Assembly (NCBI GenBank): GCA_900315095.1
Contig: OMXS01000019.1
Location: forward strand, 1-64,000
Source: an uncultured Prevotellaceae bacterium
Lineage (GTDB): Bacteria; Bacteroidota; Bacteroidia; Bacteroidales; Bacteroidaceae
DNA: 64,000 nt
Reading direction: 5' to 3'
The notes below the pieces were generated by a model. It did no database searches. It was not told the origin of the DNA and worked only from the letters and a program-made list of their open reading frames with translations. Position numbers and translations under genes: made by a program. Shown piece by piece: positions 17,865 through 25,416 of the stretch. Each line of letters starts with the position of its first letter. Position 1 is the stretch's first letter.

Positions 17865-19487
17865 TTATTTTTCTGTCTTGCTATAGTTGAAAGAGTCGAT
17901 GTCAACATATCCGCCTGCCTTCTTCGTGGCATAGCAGAAGATGCCGAACTTCGTTCCCATGAAGAAGCGGCGCCAGTCGAAGCGCATGCGGTAGTCGGTG
18001 GTTCCTATCTTTGTCCATTGACTGCCGTCAAGACTATAGTAGAAGTTTGCTGCATCACGGCCTCCACGCTCCGTAGGACGGAAATCAGCATCTATGCGCA
18101 GCCACACTTTCTGCTGGTTCAGCGCCACCTGCTCGATGCATTTTTCATCAAACTTTGTCACTTCCTTGTCGCGGTCAGAGAGTTCAACGGTCATCTCGTT
18201 CATCTCAAGCGTGAGTTTCTTGCCGTTTTTCTTCACGATGAGCGCTCCCGTCTCGCTGTTGAAGGCAGCAAGTCCGGCACAGTCGCCGTCTTTCATCTTT
18301 GAGCAGTCCATGGCGATGATGCCGCTGCATGTAGGTCCTTCCATGCGCTGTGTAAGCGTGTTAGGAGCGAGATAGAGCGTGTTCACCACGCGGTTTGTCT
18401 TCAGACGTAGGAAGCCTGGACGTTCTGTGAGCGACCATGCCTCGTCTATCGGGTTATGGTTCCACTGCCAATGCAGTCCCAGTTTTTTATCAGAGAAGTC
18501 ATCACTCTTTACGATGCTCGTCTCGGGCTGTCCGCTAACCAATGGTCTTACGGTCTCAGGCACCTTGCCATTCTCGTCGCCCAACATAGGCCATCCGTTT
18601 ATCCATCGGCACGGCATCACGGTAAGCACGCGTCCCACGCCGCCACGGTCTTGGAAGATGATGCCATACCAGTCGCCGTCCTGAGTGTCAACGATGGTGC
18701 CCTGTGCCTCGTATGAGAAGCCTCCGAACTCCGATTCCAGTATCACCTGTTTCTCGTATGGTCCATGGATGTCGTCGGCACGGTAGCACACCTCGCGGCG
18801 ATGGCGCCCCGGAGCGTATGTGTGAGATATCATCAACAGGTAGTACTTGCCGTTGTGCTTTATCATGCGGCTGCCTTCCAGCAGACCTCTCTCGTCCTCC
18901 TCGCGTTGGAAAATCTGCATGTGTGTCCCCTCGATGACGTCAGAGAGGTCGGGCTTCAGTTCCATCAGTTCGCCTGTACCGTAAACCACATACACGCGGC
19001 CGTCGTCATCGAAGAAGAGCGAGCAATCGTGGAAGTGGCGCATCCTTGAAACAATCTTCCAAGGACCTTCCGCTTTCTCGGCAGAGAAGATATAGGTATC
19101 GCCCATCTTTCCATGCTCGTTGGGTGCCAGCAGGGCATAGAACTTGCCGTTATGATACTTCAGCGATGTGGCCCATTGTCCGCGTCCGTAGACGGTGCCT
19201 TGCTGAAGGTCGTACTTCGGCGAGTCGGTAAGGCGGTCGAAGATATATCCCACCGTCTCCCAGTTCTTCAGGTCCTTCGATGCCATCACCGGCGCACCGG
19301 GCATCAGGTGCATCGTGGTTGAAACCAGGTAGAACGTGTCGCCCACGCGTATAATGTCGGGGTCGGGAACGTCAGCCCACAGCATAGGGTTCTTTATCTT
19401 CTCTGTGTTCAGAGTTACGTAGTCGCTATTCTGTGCCATTGCCACTGTGGCAATGAGCAAAAGGTAAAGTAATGTTATCTTTCTCAT
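17865..19487 (-). CDS. Glycoside hydrolase family 43 (xylosidase/arabinofuranosidase type)
   Basis: From the ATG at 19487 the protein has 540 residues and begins with signal peptide MRKITLLYLLLIATVAMAQ; the frame is open for 25 more codons upstream. A five-bladed beta-propeller holds the three GH43 acids: Asp42 in ADVPDPD, Asp154 in FHDCSLFFDDDG and Glu204 in GLLEGSRM. After it (about 330-540) comes a beta-sandwich of the type found after the catalytic domain of beta-xylosidases, with FSDKKLGLHWQWNHNP. Activity on xylose- or arabinose-containing side chains is likely. A TATCTTTG element at 19503-19496 would give a leader of only a few bases, so the start or promoter needs care. Confidence 0.87.
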   Translation of the reverse strand: MRKITLLYLLLIATVAMAQNSDYVTLNTEKIKNPMLWADVPDPDIIRVGDTFYLVSTTMHLMPGAPVMASKDLKNWETVGYIFDRLTDSPKYDLQQGTVYGRGQWATSLKYHNGKFYALLAPNEHGKMGDTYIFSAEKAEGPWKIVSRMRHFHDCSLFFDDDGRVYVVYGTGELMELKPDLSDVIEGTHMQIFQREEDERGLLEGSRMIKHNGKYYLLMISHTYAPGRHRREVCYRADDIHGPYEKQVILESEFGGFSYEAQGTIVDTQDGDWYGIIFQDRGGVGRVLTVMPCRWINGWPMLGDENGKVPETVRPLVSGQPETSIVKSDDFSDKKLGLHWQWNHNPIDEAWSLTERPGFLRLKTNRVVNTLYLAPNTLTQRMEGPTCSGIIAMDCSKMKDGDCAGLAAFNSETGALIVKKNGKKLTLEMNEMTVELSDRDKEVTKFDEKCIEQVALNQQKVWLRIDADFRPTERGGRDAANFYYSLDGSQWTKIGTTDYRMRFDWRRFFMGTKFGIFCYATKKAGGYVDIDSFNYSKTEK

Positions 19488-19652
19488 AATGGTTGCAAAG
19501 ATAAAAAGAAAGTACAACATTACCTTCTTTCGTTGTTTCATAATCTTTATGAAATGTATCAAGAATGTAAATAAAACATAGCGTGCTTAGTTAAATAAGT
19601 CTAAAATACTTAACTTTATGTCGTGTATGCTTTACATTTTGAAAATAATCAT

Positions 19653-19660
19653 TACTTTTG
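19653..19660 (+). promoter_or_regulatory. -7 element TACTTTTG
   Basis: Matches the Bacteroidota -7 consensus TAnnTTTG upstream of the membrane protein/Xre operon. No clear -33 element at the usual distance. Confidence 0.5.
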
Positions 19661-19696
19661 CAGCGTGATTAATGTCGTACTGCGCAGCAACAATAG

Positions 19697-19706
19697 TCAC
19701 ATGTGA
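19697..19706. promoter_or_regulatory. Palindrome TCACATGTGA, candidate operator
   Basis: A perfect 10-bp palindrome lies about 35 bp after the -7 element and 39 bp before the start of the operon that encodes a small Xre-type regulator. It could be that regulator's own operator (inference). Confidence 0.35.
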
Positions 19707-19744
19707 TAGTAAAAACAATAGTAATAACCTAAACTCAGATTAAA

Positions 19745-20248
19745 ATGAAAAAGGATTATCTGTTTCCATACCGATTCAAATGGATAGGGTGGAGTCTGTT
19801 TCTTCCCTTTGCCCTTCTGTTTTTCGTTGTGCCTGCTTTCTTTGACTTTATCGACGACGATCTTATAAGTTTCCCGACGCTTATGATTATCATCAGTGAA
19901 CTTGACAACTTCGATGGTGGTAATGTGCAAAATGGCCTTATTGCAGGATTCCAGCGTGAAGGGATGTTCGACGAAATCCGCATTGTCGCAATGTCGCTGG
20001 GCTTGCTCTTCGTGGCCTTTGCCCGTGAGAAAGACGAGGATGAATATGTTGAACACCTACGGCTGCATTCGTTCGTTTGGGCGATTAAGGCCAATACCGT
20101 GCTGCTCATTCTAGGTACATGGTTCCTCTTCGGCGGTCTCTACCTGTGGTTTGTGTTGTTCTGGCTGATTTCGCTATTCCTCATCTACATTGCGAAATTC
20201 CAATGGGAACTGCGCAAAATGAGAAAGGAGGGCGGCGATGAAGAATAA
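19745..20248 (+). CDS. Multi-pass membrane protein, partner of an Xre regulator
   Basis: A 167-residue protein with hydrophobic segments near 14-33, 80-92 and 111-150, the last probably two helices, and a basic C-terminus (FQWELRKMRKEGGDEE). No family was recognised. The stop overlaps the start of the small helix-turn-helix gene by 11 bp, so the two are translated together. Membrane protein plus short Xre regulator pairs are common in Bacteroidota and Firmicutes, but their role here is unknown. Confidence 0.75.
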   Translation: MKKDYLFPYRFKWIGWSLFLPFALLFFVVPAFFDFIDDDLISFPTLMIIISELDNFDGGNVQNGLIAGFQREGMFDEIRIVAMSLGLLFVAFAREKDEDEYVEHLRLHSFVWAIKANTVLLILGTWFLFGGLYLWFVLFWLISLFLIYIAKFQWELRKMRKEGGDEE

Positions 20249-20438
20249 CATTCGCGTGGAGCGTGCCATCCTGCGCATGACACAGCAGCAGTTGGCTGAG
20301 CGCATTGGCGTGACAAGACAGACGATAAACGCTATTGAAGCGGGCAAGTATGTGCCTTCCACGGTGCTTGCGCTGAAGATGGCGGCCGTGTTCGGCAAGA
20401 GCGTCAACGATGTCTTCATGCTTGACGAGAACGATTAA
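20238..20438 (+). CDS. Small Xre-family helix-turn-helix regulator
   Basis: A 66-residue protein that is almost only one HTH_3 domain: RVERAILRMTQQQLAERIGV forms the first helices, TRQTINAIEAGKYVPS the recognition helix, and LALKMAAVFGKSVNDVFML the closing helices. This length and sequence are typical of the short YozG-like regulators. It overlaps the membrane protein gene by 11 bp and probably regulates that operon. Confidence 0.9.
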   Translation: MKNNIRVERAILRMTQQQLAERIGVTRQTINAIEAGKYVPSTVLALKMAAVFGKSVNDVFMLDEND

Positions 20439-20514
20439 ACGGGTAATGGGTGTTGAATGTTGGGCGTTTTACACTTTTTAATGTCAAAAGGCGGTCACAC
20501 TCCGCAAAAATAAT

Positions 20515-20522
20515 TACCTTTG
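20515..20522 (+). promoter_or_regulatory. -7 element TACCTTTG
   Basis: Consensus match 31 bp before the ATG at 20553. It overlaps the first possible TTG start of the frame, which rules out the longer reading. Confidence 0.6.
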
Positions 20523-20552
20523 CAGGAGATAACAAACATAATCTATGAAATA

Positions 20553-21989
20553 ATGAAAAAAGCAGTTTTATTATGTATGTTGCTTGTTGCTGCATTGGCA
20601 CAGGCACAAACGGCAAGAAAGTTCACCCTTAATCTTACTGACGACGGAAAGGCGCAGATGGTGTGTTTCCTTCCTGCCACTCCTTCCGGCAAGGCCATTG
20701 TAGGCGTTCCTGGCGGCGGCTACTCTGTTCTCTCGAACACCCACGAGGGCTATCTGGCGTCAGAATGGCTCAACGGACAGGGTATTTCCTACTTCGTTGT
20801 TAACTACCGTCTTCCCAATGGCGACCGTACTCTGCCTATAAGCGACGTGGAGAATGGCATCCGTATCGTGCGTGACTCTGCCGCGGTGTGGGGCATCAAT
20901 CCTCACGATGTGGGCATCATGGGATTCTCGGCAGGCGGACATCTGGCATCGGTGATTTCAACACATGCCGCCTTCGACGTGCGTCCCGATTTCTCAATAC
21001 TTTTCTATCCTGTAATCTCTATGGACGAGGCAGTGTCTCACAAGTGGTCGTGCCGCAACTTCCTTGGCGAGGAAGGACAGAAGAACCCTGAACTGGTGAG
21101 AGATTTCTCTACGCAGAACGCTGTGCGCCGTCATCTCACGCCACCGGCACTTATCATCATGGCAAGCGACGACCGCCTGGTGCCTCCCGTTACCAACGGC
21201 GTGCAGTACTACTCGGCGATGCGCAACGCGGGCAACGAGTGCGCCATGTATATCTATCCTACGGGCGACCACGGCTTTGGCTTCGGTCCTTGGTTTAAGT
21301 ATCACGACCAGATGCTCACCGATATAGGCAACTGGCTCAACGCACGTCACACCCCGAAGCAGGGTGCTGTCAAGGTGGCTTGCATCGGCAACAGCATCAC
21401 CGACGGCCACGGCATCGAGATGGCTCCGCAGTATGGTTACCCCGCTCTGCTGCAGAAGAAACTGGGCGACGGCTACTGGGTGAAGAACTTCGGTGTGAGC
21501 GGTCGTACGATGCTCAACAAGGGCGATTTCCCATATATGAACGAGATGGCATGGAAGGATGCGCTGGCATTCAAGCCCGACATCGTGGTGATAAAACTCG
21601 GCACCAACGACTCTAAGCCGCAGAACTGGCAGCACAGCGCTGAGTTCAAGCACGACCTGCAGCAGATGATCACCTCTCTGCGCCCTGACCTCGCTCAGCC
21701 GAAGAAAAAGGGGAAGAAAAAGGCTGCAGCAGACACCGCCACTCCTAAGATAATCCTATGCACCCCGATACCTGCTTTCAAGTCGTCGTGGGACATCAAC
21801 GAGAACATCATCAAGAACGAGATAATCCCGATAGAGCAGGAGGTGGCACGCGAGTACGGTCTTCAGGTGATTGACCTCCACACGCTCTTTGCCGACGGCG
21901 AGCAGATGGTGCAGCCAGACGGCATACACCCCAATGAGAAGGGTGTGCAGCGAATTGCAGAAGCCGTTGGCGAGGCAATAAGGAAGTAA
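20553..21989 (+). CDS. Two-domain esterase: alpha/beta hydrolase plus SGNH hydrolase
   Basis: A 478-residue secreted protein (signal peptide ends LAQAQ). The first half (about 20-270) is an alpha/beta hydrolase with GGGYS as oxyanion region, GFSAGG (nucleophile Ser126) and TGDHGFGFG for the histidine. The second half (about 273-478) is an SGNH hydrolase with GNSITDGHG (Ser281), GVSGRT, LGTNDSK and DGIHPNEKG, so all four SGNH blocks are present. A lysine-rich loop, PKKKGKKKAAAD, is inserted in the second domain. Both domain types include acetyl-xylan and other carbohydrate acetylesterases, which would fit the xylan theme of the window. Two esterases in one chain would allow deacetylation at different positions (inference). 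Confidence 0.88.
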   Translation: MKKAVLLCMLLVAALAQAQTARKFTLNLTDDGKAQMVCFLPATPSGKAIVGVPGGGYSVLSNTHEGYLASEWLNGQGISYFVVNYRLPNGDRTLPISDVENGIRIVRDSAAVWGINPHDVGIMGFSAGGHLASVISTHAAFDVRPDFSILFYPVISMDEAVSHKWSCRNFLGEEGQKNPELVRDFSTQNAVRRHLTPPALIIMASDDRLVPPVTNGVQYYSAMRNAGNECAMYIYPTGDHGFGFGPWFKYHDQMLTDIGNWLNARHTPKQGAVKVACIGNSITDGHGIEMAPQYGYPALLQKKLGDGYWVKNFGVSGRTMLNKGDFPYMNEMAWKDALAFKPDIVVIKLGTNDSKPQNWQHSAEFKHDLQQMITSLRPDLAQPKKKGKKKAAADTATPKIILCTPIPAFKSSWDINENIIKNEIIPIEQEVAREYGLQVIDLHTLFADGEQMVQPDGIHPNEKGVQRIAEAVGEAIRK

Positions 21990-22017
21990 GTCTTTTTTTG
22001 AAAAGATAGAAAGAAGA

Positions 22018-22054
22018 TAGAGGAAGATTTTGCAGACAACAATATCTTCCTCTA
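22018..22054. terminator. Bidirectional terminator-like hairpin
   Basis: TAGAGGAAGAT (22018-22028) pairs perfectly with ATCTTCCTCTA (22044-22054) between two converging genes. No long T-run follows in either direction. Confidence 0.5.
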
Positions 22055-22080
22055 ACTATAATAATTTAGCGAACAGCGCT

Positions 22081-22536
22081 TTACCACTTCAGTTCTTCCT
22101 GAAGTATCACGCCGTCCTCCATCGGGCTGTCTGCCTCGGTGAAGGCGTTTGCCTTATACTGTATGCACAGCATGGTGAGGTTCTCCTTGCCTGTGTTCTT
22201 CAGCGCGCGTTTCCCCTCTGGCGACACTCTGATAATTGTTCCTTCGCTTACGGGGAAGATGTCGCCGTCTACCTGATACAGTCCTTCACCCTTGAGGATG
22301 ATGTAAAGTTCCTCGTGAGTCTTGTGCGTGTGAAGGAAACCGCTGTCTTGTCCCGGCACGAGAGTCTGAAAACTCAGTTCGCTGCCCGTTGCTCCTACTG
22401 CCTGACCGGCAAACACCTTGCCCTTCAGTATGAAGTCGGGGCCCATTGGCAGTTCATGCTCAATAATCTGGTCAATCTTTCCTACACTTGCTGCGGCATA
22501 TTCTTTGCCTTGCTTAATTGTCTCAATCTGTCTCAT
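22081..22536 (-). CDS. Cupin-domain protein
   Basis: A 151-residue single-domain cupin. The first metal-binding motif is seen in GFLHTHKTHEELYIILKGEG (His, His, Glu) and the second in the VSEGTIIRVSPEGKRALKNT stretch, where the usual histidine is not obvious. No signal peptide, so cytoplasmic. Small cupins of this kind bind a metal or a small ligand; the reaction is unknown. It is transcribed divergently from an HxlR-type regulator, which probably controls it. Confidence 0.85.
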   Translation of the reverse strand: MRQIETIKQGKEYAAASVGKIDQIIEHELPMGPDFILKGKVFAGQAVGATGSELSFQTLVPGQDSGFLHTHKTHEELYIILKGEGLYQVDGDIFPVSEGTIIRVSPEGKRALKNTGKENLTMLCIQYKANAFTEADSPMEDGVILQEELKW

Positions 22537-22566
22537 AATGTTTTATTGTTTTGTTGTTTACTGCTG

Positions 22567-22574
22567 CAAAATTA
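22567..22574 (-). promoter_or_regulatory. -7 element TAATTTTG for the cupin gene
   Basis: Reverse-strand consensus match 31 bp before the cupin start codon. Confidence 0.5.
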
Positions 22575-22620
22575 CTGCAAAATCGCATTCTGTGCAAGAG
22601 GGCACTTTTTGGTGGGGTAG

Positions 22621-22634
22621 TTACCAAAAGGTAA
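22621..22634. promoter_or_regulatory. Inverted repeat TTACC-AAAA-GGTAA, candidate operator
   Basis: Perfect 5-bp arms in the shared cupin/HxlR intergenic region; it uses the same GGTAA half-site as the repeat at 22705-22721. Confidence 0.55.
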
Positions 22635-22704
22635 GTAATGCGCCGTTTTGCCACTTTCCGAAAAACAACATTAACTCAGTTTAACGTATGATGTTTGGTT
22701 AGTT

Positions 22705-22721
22705 GGTAACTTTTGGTTACC
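22705..22721. promoter_or_regulatory. Inverted repeat GGTAAC-TTTTG-GTTACC, candidate operator
   Basis: Perfect 6-bp arms that run into the HxlR gene's -7 element TACCTTTG (22718-22725). A protein bound here would block that promoter, which fits autorepression by the HxlR protein. Confidence 0.6.
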
Positions 22722-22725
22722 TTTG
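22718..22725 (+). promoter_or_regulatory. -7 element TACCTTTG for the HxlR gene
   Basis: Consensus match 18 bp before the ATG at 22744, overlapping the operator-like inverted repeat. Confidence 0.6.
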
Positions 22726-22743
22726 CCGCAAAATAAGTGTTTT

Positions 22744-23088
22744 ATGGCAGACATTACCGCAGAATATTTGGCTTGTCCGATACGAAATGTGCTCAGTCGC
22801 TTTGGCGACAAGTGGTCGTTGCTAGTGCTTTTCCTGCTTAACAGGAGCGACACGGGCGTGATGAGATTCAACGAGATAAGGCGTTTCATGACAGACTGTT
22901 CGCAGAAGATGCTCACGCAGACGCTGCGCAACTTAGAGCAAAGCCACTTGGTGCATCGTGAGGTGTTCGCCGAGGTGCCGCCGCGGGTGGAGTATTCGCT
23001 CACCGAGACGGGAAAGTCGCTGATGCCCGCTATCGGCGCTCTGGTCAGTTGGGGCAAGGAGCATTTCAGCGAAGTGGTTACCGACTGA
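22744..23088 (+). CDS. HxlR-family winged-helix regulator
   Basis: A 114-residue regulator of the HxlR (DUF24) family. CPIRNVLSRFGDKWSLLVLF is the classic start of the domain, with the conserved cysteine at about residue 11 and KW; FNEIRRFM and SQKMLTQTLRNLEQSHLVHR form the recognition region, and PPRVEYSLTETG the wing. The ATG at 22744 is chosen because the upstream frame overlaps the promoter. Members sense redox or electrophile stress through the N-terminal cysteine in several species; that role is possible here. Confidence 0.92.
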   Translation: MADITAEYLACPIRNVLSRFGDKWSLLVLFLLNRSDTGVMRFNEIRRFMTDCSQKMLTQTLRNLEQSHLVHREVFAEVPPRVEYSLTETGKSLMPAIGALVSWGKEHFSEVVTD

Positions 23089-23155
23089 CCTTCGTTTTGT
23101 GGCCTGTATCGCCGCGTTTCATGTCCTCTCGCATGCCGTTTGGTATATCCCTCGA

Positions 23156-23197
23156 CTCCTCACTTGTGCCTGTTGGGAGCGCGTAATGGCATCAATG
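23156..23197. repeat. Interspersed module, copy 1
   Basis: CTCCTCACTTGTGCCT (23156-23171), 16 variable bases, then GGCATCAATG (23188-23197). The same layout with identical spacing occurs at 54679-54720, and a partial copy at 46220-46252. Confidence 0.6.
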
Positions 23198-23408
23198 GCG
23201 GCGTGGTTGATTGTTTCTGGTTCGCATAGTTGTTTATAAGTCGGTTCTTAATCGTTTTTATTTATTTTGCTTTTATATTGACTCTCCTCCTGTAGAGGGG
23301 ATGGGGAAGTGTGTTGTGAGCCTGGGCTTTCGGCTATCGGTTTGCTGCTTACGACTTGTCTCTTACGGACTGTCAATCGTCGGTTGTATGCTGCCAATTC
23401 TCTTACTG

Positions 23409-23439
23409 CAAAGATACAAAACGAAAGAGCATTTTGCAA
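23409..23439 (-). promoter_or_regulatory. Orphan consensus promoter pointing into gene-free DNA
   Basis: On the minus strand, TTG (23439-23437), a 20-bp spacer and TATCTTTG (23416-23409) match the Bacteroidota -33/-7 promoter. The layout is the same as the promoter before the PorP gene, including flanking TTGCAAAA and TTGTATCTTTGCA. No gene follows for over 300 bp; a small RNA or a promoter carried by a repeat are possible. Confidence 0.5.
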
Positions 23440-23641
23440 GAAAAAGCGCGAATTTCTTCCGACCATTTTAAGGTCGGAAAATTTTGCCCTAAAAGTGGCG
23501 AAACCCTTTGTTCCGGGGCGTTTCAGCCAGGGTCGGAAAAGGTCGGAAATGGGTCGGAAGATTTTTGAAAATGCTCATTTTTTTTCTTTTGAAAGACATC
23601 TGAAACAAATATTTTTATTAAAGCGTTGTTTTTTGATAAAT

Positions 23642-23876
23642 GCGACAAATGCGACAAAAACGACAAACGACAAAACGACAAATAGGGTTTTTGAGATTCG
23701 CATGACTACATACAGTAGCATGAAGATAAGAAGGGACAAAAATATATGTATATATATTTTATATTATATATATATTATAATATATATATAATATAAGAAA
23801 TGAGACACCTAAAATCCTGAATTCCGAAAATGGCTTTTTGTCGTTTGTCGTTTGTCGTTTTTGTCGCATTTGTCGC
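23642..23876. repeat. 33-bp perfect inverted repeat around an AT-rich core
   Basis: Arms 23642-23674 and 23844-23876 are exact reverse complements and are themselves built of short tandem units (GCGACAAAT, ACGACAA). The pairing continues beyond with a one-base offset. Between them, 23741-23797 is nearly pure A/T with ATATATA palindromes. The arrangement resembles the element at 62615-62790. Confidence 0.85.
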
Positions 23877-24134
23877 TTTTTTGTGTCTTTCTCCGAATAA
23901 GGCCGACTCCCTTTAGGCTTGATTATCAAGCATTTGCCTATCCATACGGAAAAGGTTGACTACCTTTCCTGAGATGGTTGACTGCGCAGCCATACCGTGA
24001 AAAACACTCAGGGGTGCCCAGCGGTAGGGTGGGGCAGACAGCCCCGAGAGCGACCGTTGGTTACCATGTAGTTGCGTTGAGTAGTTGCAATGGCGCCTAA
24101 TGGTATATAATCGCAAAAATAATTGCCTATTTAC

Positions 24135-24165
24135 TTGCAAAACGGGATTTTTTTTTGTATCTTTG
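24135..24165 (+). promoter_or_regulatory. Consensus promoter of the type IX secretion locus
   Basis: TTG (24135-24137), 20-bp spacer, TATCTTTG (24158-24165), 93 bp before the PorP-type gene. Confidence 0.65.
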
Positions 24166-24257
24166 CATAAGAAAATGACAGTGGTTATAGTGGAACCAAA
24201 GAGCCAACACGAGCCCATGCTGCATCCATGAAAAACACGTGCTAAACCTCCATAAAT

Positions 24258-25253
24258 ATGCGAAACTTGAATGATTTTACAATAAAATCGGTATTGTTGC
24301 GTTATAATTCCGTGTTGAAACGGTTAAACATATTGATTTTCTTGCTCGTCGTGGCTGCTCAGTCGGCTATGGCGCAGTATGATGTGGAGTTCAGTCATTA
24401 CTTCGACATGGAGCCATATTACAACGCTGCTGCCGTGGGCAAGCAAGACAAACTGAACATCGTGGGAGCCTACTCGATGCAGTTCGCTGGCTTCGAGCAT
24501 AACCCTAGGACGATGTTCATCAGCGCCGATGCCCCGTTCATCTTCCTGAACAGTTATCACGGCGCGGGAGTGCAGATACTTAATGACAAGCTGGGATTCT
24601 TCACCCATCAGCGCATTGCGGTGCAGTATGCTCTGAAACGCCCGCTCTTCGGCGGAACGCTGAGCGTGGGAGTGCAGGGAGGTCTGATTCTCGAGGGCTA
24701 CGACGGCTCTGACGTGGTGTTCCCCGACAAGGATGACGACCAGGCATTCTCTAAGTCGGACATCAACGGAAACACTTTCGACCTGGGCGCCGGCATCTAT
24801 TATTCATACGGCAGATGGTACGTGGGAGCCTCTGTTCAGCACATCACAGCGCCCCTCGTAGAACTGGGCGAACTGAACCAGTTGCAGATAGACAGAACGT
24901 ATTATTTGACTGGTGGATACAATATTCGGCTAAGAAATCCGTTTTTAACTATACCGACCAGTGCCATCGTGCGCTATGACGGCACAGCATACCGCGCCGA
25001 CATCACCGCCAGACTGGTGTATAAGAACGAAAACAAGATGCTCTACGGCGGTGTGGGATACAGCCCCACGAATTCTGTGACTGCCTTTGTAGGCGGCAGT
25101 TTCCACGGCATCAATCTCGGATACAGTTACGAGGCGTACACCACGGGCATAGGGCTCGGACATGGCAGTCACGAACTGTTTGTGGGCTATCAGATAGACT
25201 TGAACCTTCAGAAGAAGGGCAGAAACCTGCATAAGAGCGTGAGATACTTGTAG
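24258..25253 (+). CDS. porP: PorP/SprF-family type IX secretion protein
   Basis: A 331-residue outer-membrane beta-barrel protein. The signal peptide core is LNILIFLLVVAAQSAMA, preceded by an unusually long N-region of about 23 residues. The mature start QYDVEFSHYFDMEPYYNAAA is the hallmark of the family, in which a YNPA-like motif follows soon after cleavage; repeated barrel strands such as LSVGVQGGLILEGYDG follow. PorP binds the GldK ring and links the type IX translocon to the outer membrane. Its place directly ahead of gldK-N matches the porPKLMN order known from Porphyromonas gingivalis. Confidence 0.9.
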   Translation: MRNLNDFTIKSVLLRYNSVLKRLNILIFLLVVAAQSAMAQYDVEFSHYFDMEPYYNAAAVGKQDKLNIVGAYSMQFAGFEHNPRTMFISADAPFIFLNSYHGAGVQILNDKLGFFTHQRIAVQYALKRPLFGGTLSVGVQGGLILEGYDGSDVVFPDKDDDQAFSKSDINGNTFDLGAGIYYSYGRWYVGASVQHITAPLVELGELNQLQIDRTYYLTGGYNIRLRNPFLTIPTSAIVRYDGTAYRADITARLVYKNENKMLYGGVGYSPTNSVTAFVGGSFHGINLGYSYEAYTTGIGLGHGSHELFVGYQIDLNLQKKGRNLHKSVRYL

Positions 25254-25268
25254 AGTTGGGATTTGTAG

Positions 25269-25290
25269 GGGCGCACCTCCGTGTGCGCCC
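25269..25290. repeat. GC-rich hairpin, interspersed type
   Basis: GGGCGCAC (25269-25276) pairs with GTGCGCCC (25283-25290), loop CTCCGT, between the PorP gene and gldK. It may attenuate or terminate transcription, or may be a dispersed palindromic repeat; no T-run follows. Confidence 0.45.
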
Positions 25291-25416
25291 GATGAGGAAG
25301 GATTTTTGAACGTTTTCGTTAAGCCAAGTGAGCAGAGTGGAACTTGTTCCTTCTCTGCCATGGCGAGAAAAAGTCGAATGAAATTCAACGTATAATAAAT
25401 ATAAGAATTGATATAA

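Larger units (their letters stand above)
23089..24157. other. Gene-poor intergenic region with repeats
   Basis: About 1.07 kb without a convincing gene; the open frames in it have no signal peptide, domain or ribosome-binding context. It holds one copy of the CTCCTCACTTGTGCCT module (23156-23197), an orphan promoter on the minus strand (23409-23439), three GGTCGGAAA-type direct repeats (23523-23561), a 33-bp inverted repeat with an AT-rich core (23642-23876), and a GC-rich stretch (24005-24065) that looks like a decayed interspersed repeat. Confidence 0.7.

Noticed and set aside
19496-19503. TATCTTTG on the minus strand as the GH43 promoter.
   Set aside because: It would place the transcript start 2-5 bases before the ATG and lacks a -33 element at the usual distance; kept only as a note in the gene entry.
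23641-23686. The repeated GCGACAAA units looked at first like a CRISPR or satellite array.
   Set aside because: Units are 7-9 bp without unique spacers, and they form one arm of an inverted repeat.
23309-23791. 160-codon open frame on the plus strand.
   Set aside because: It runs through the inverted-repeat element and low-complexity sequence; composition and lack of domain or ribosome-binding site argue against a gene.
23800-23806. A TGAGACA heptamer near the inverted element, as a further regulatory box.
   Set aside because: No TAnnTTTG element follows at the 30-bp distance and no gene is downstream.
23913-24218. 101-codon open frame on the minus strand.
   Set aside because: Covers a GC-rich repeat-like stretch and the promoter of the PorP gene; no protein-like features.
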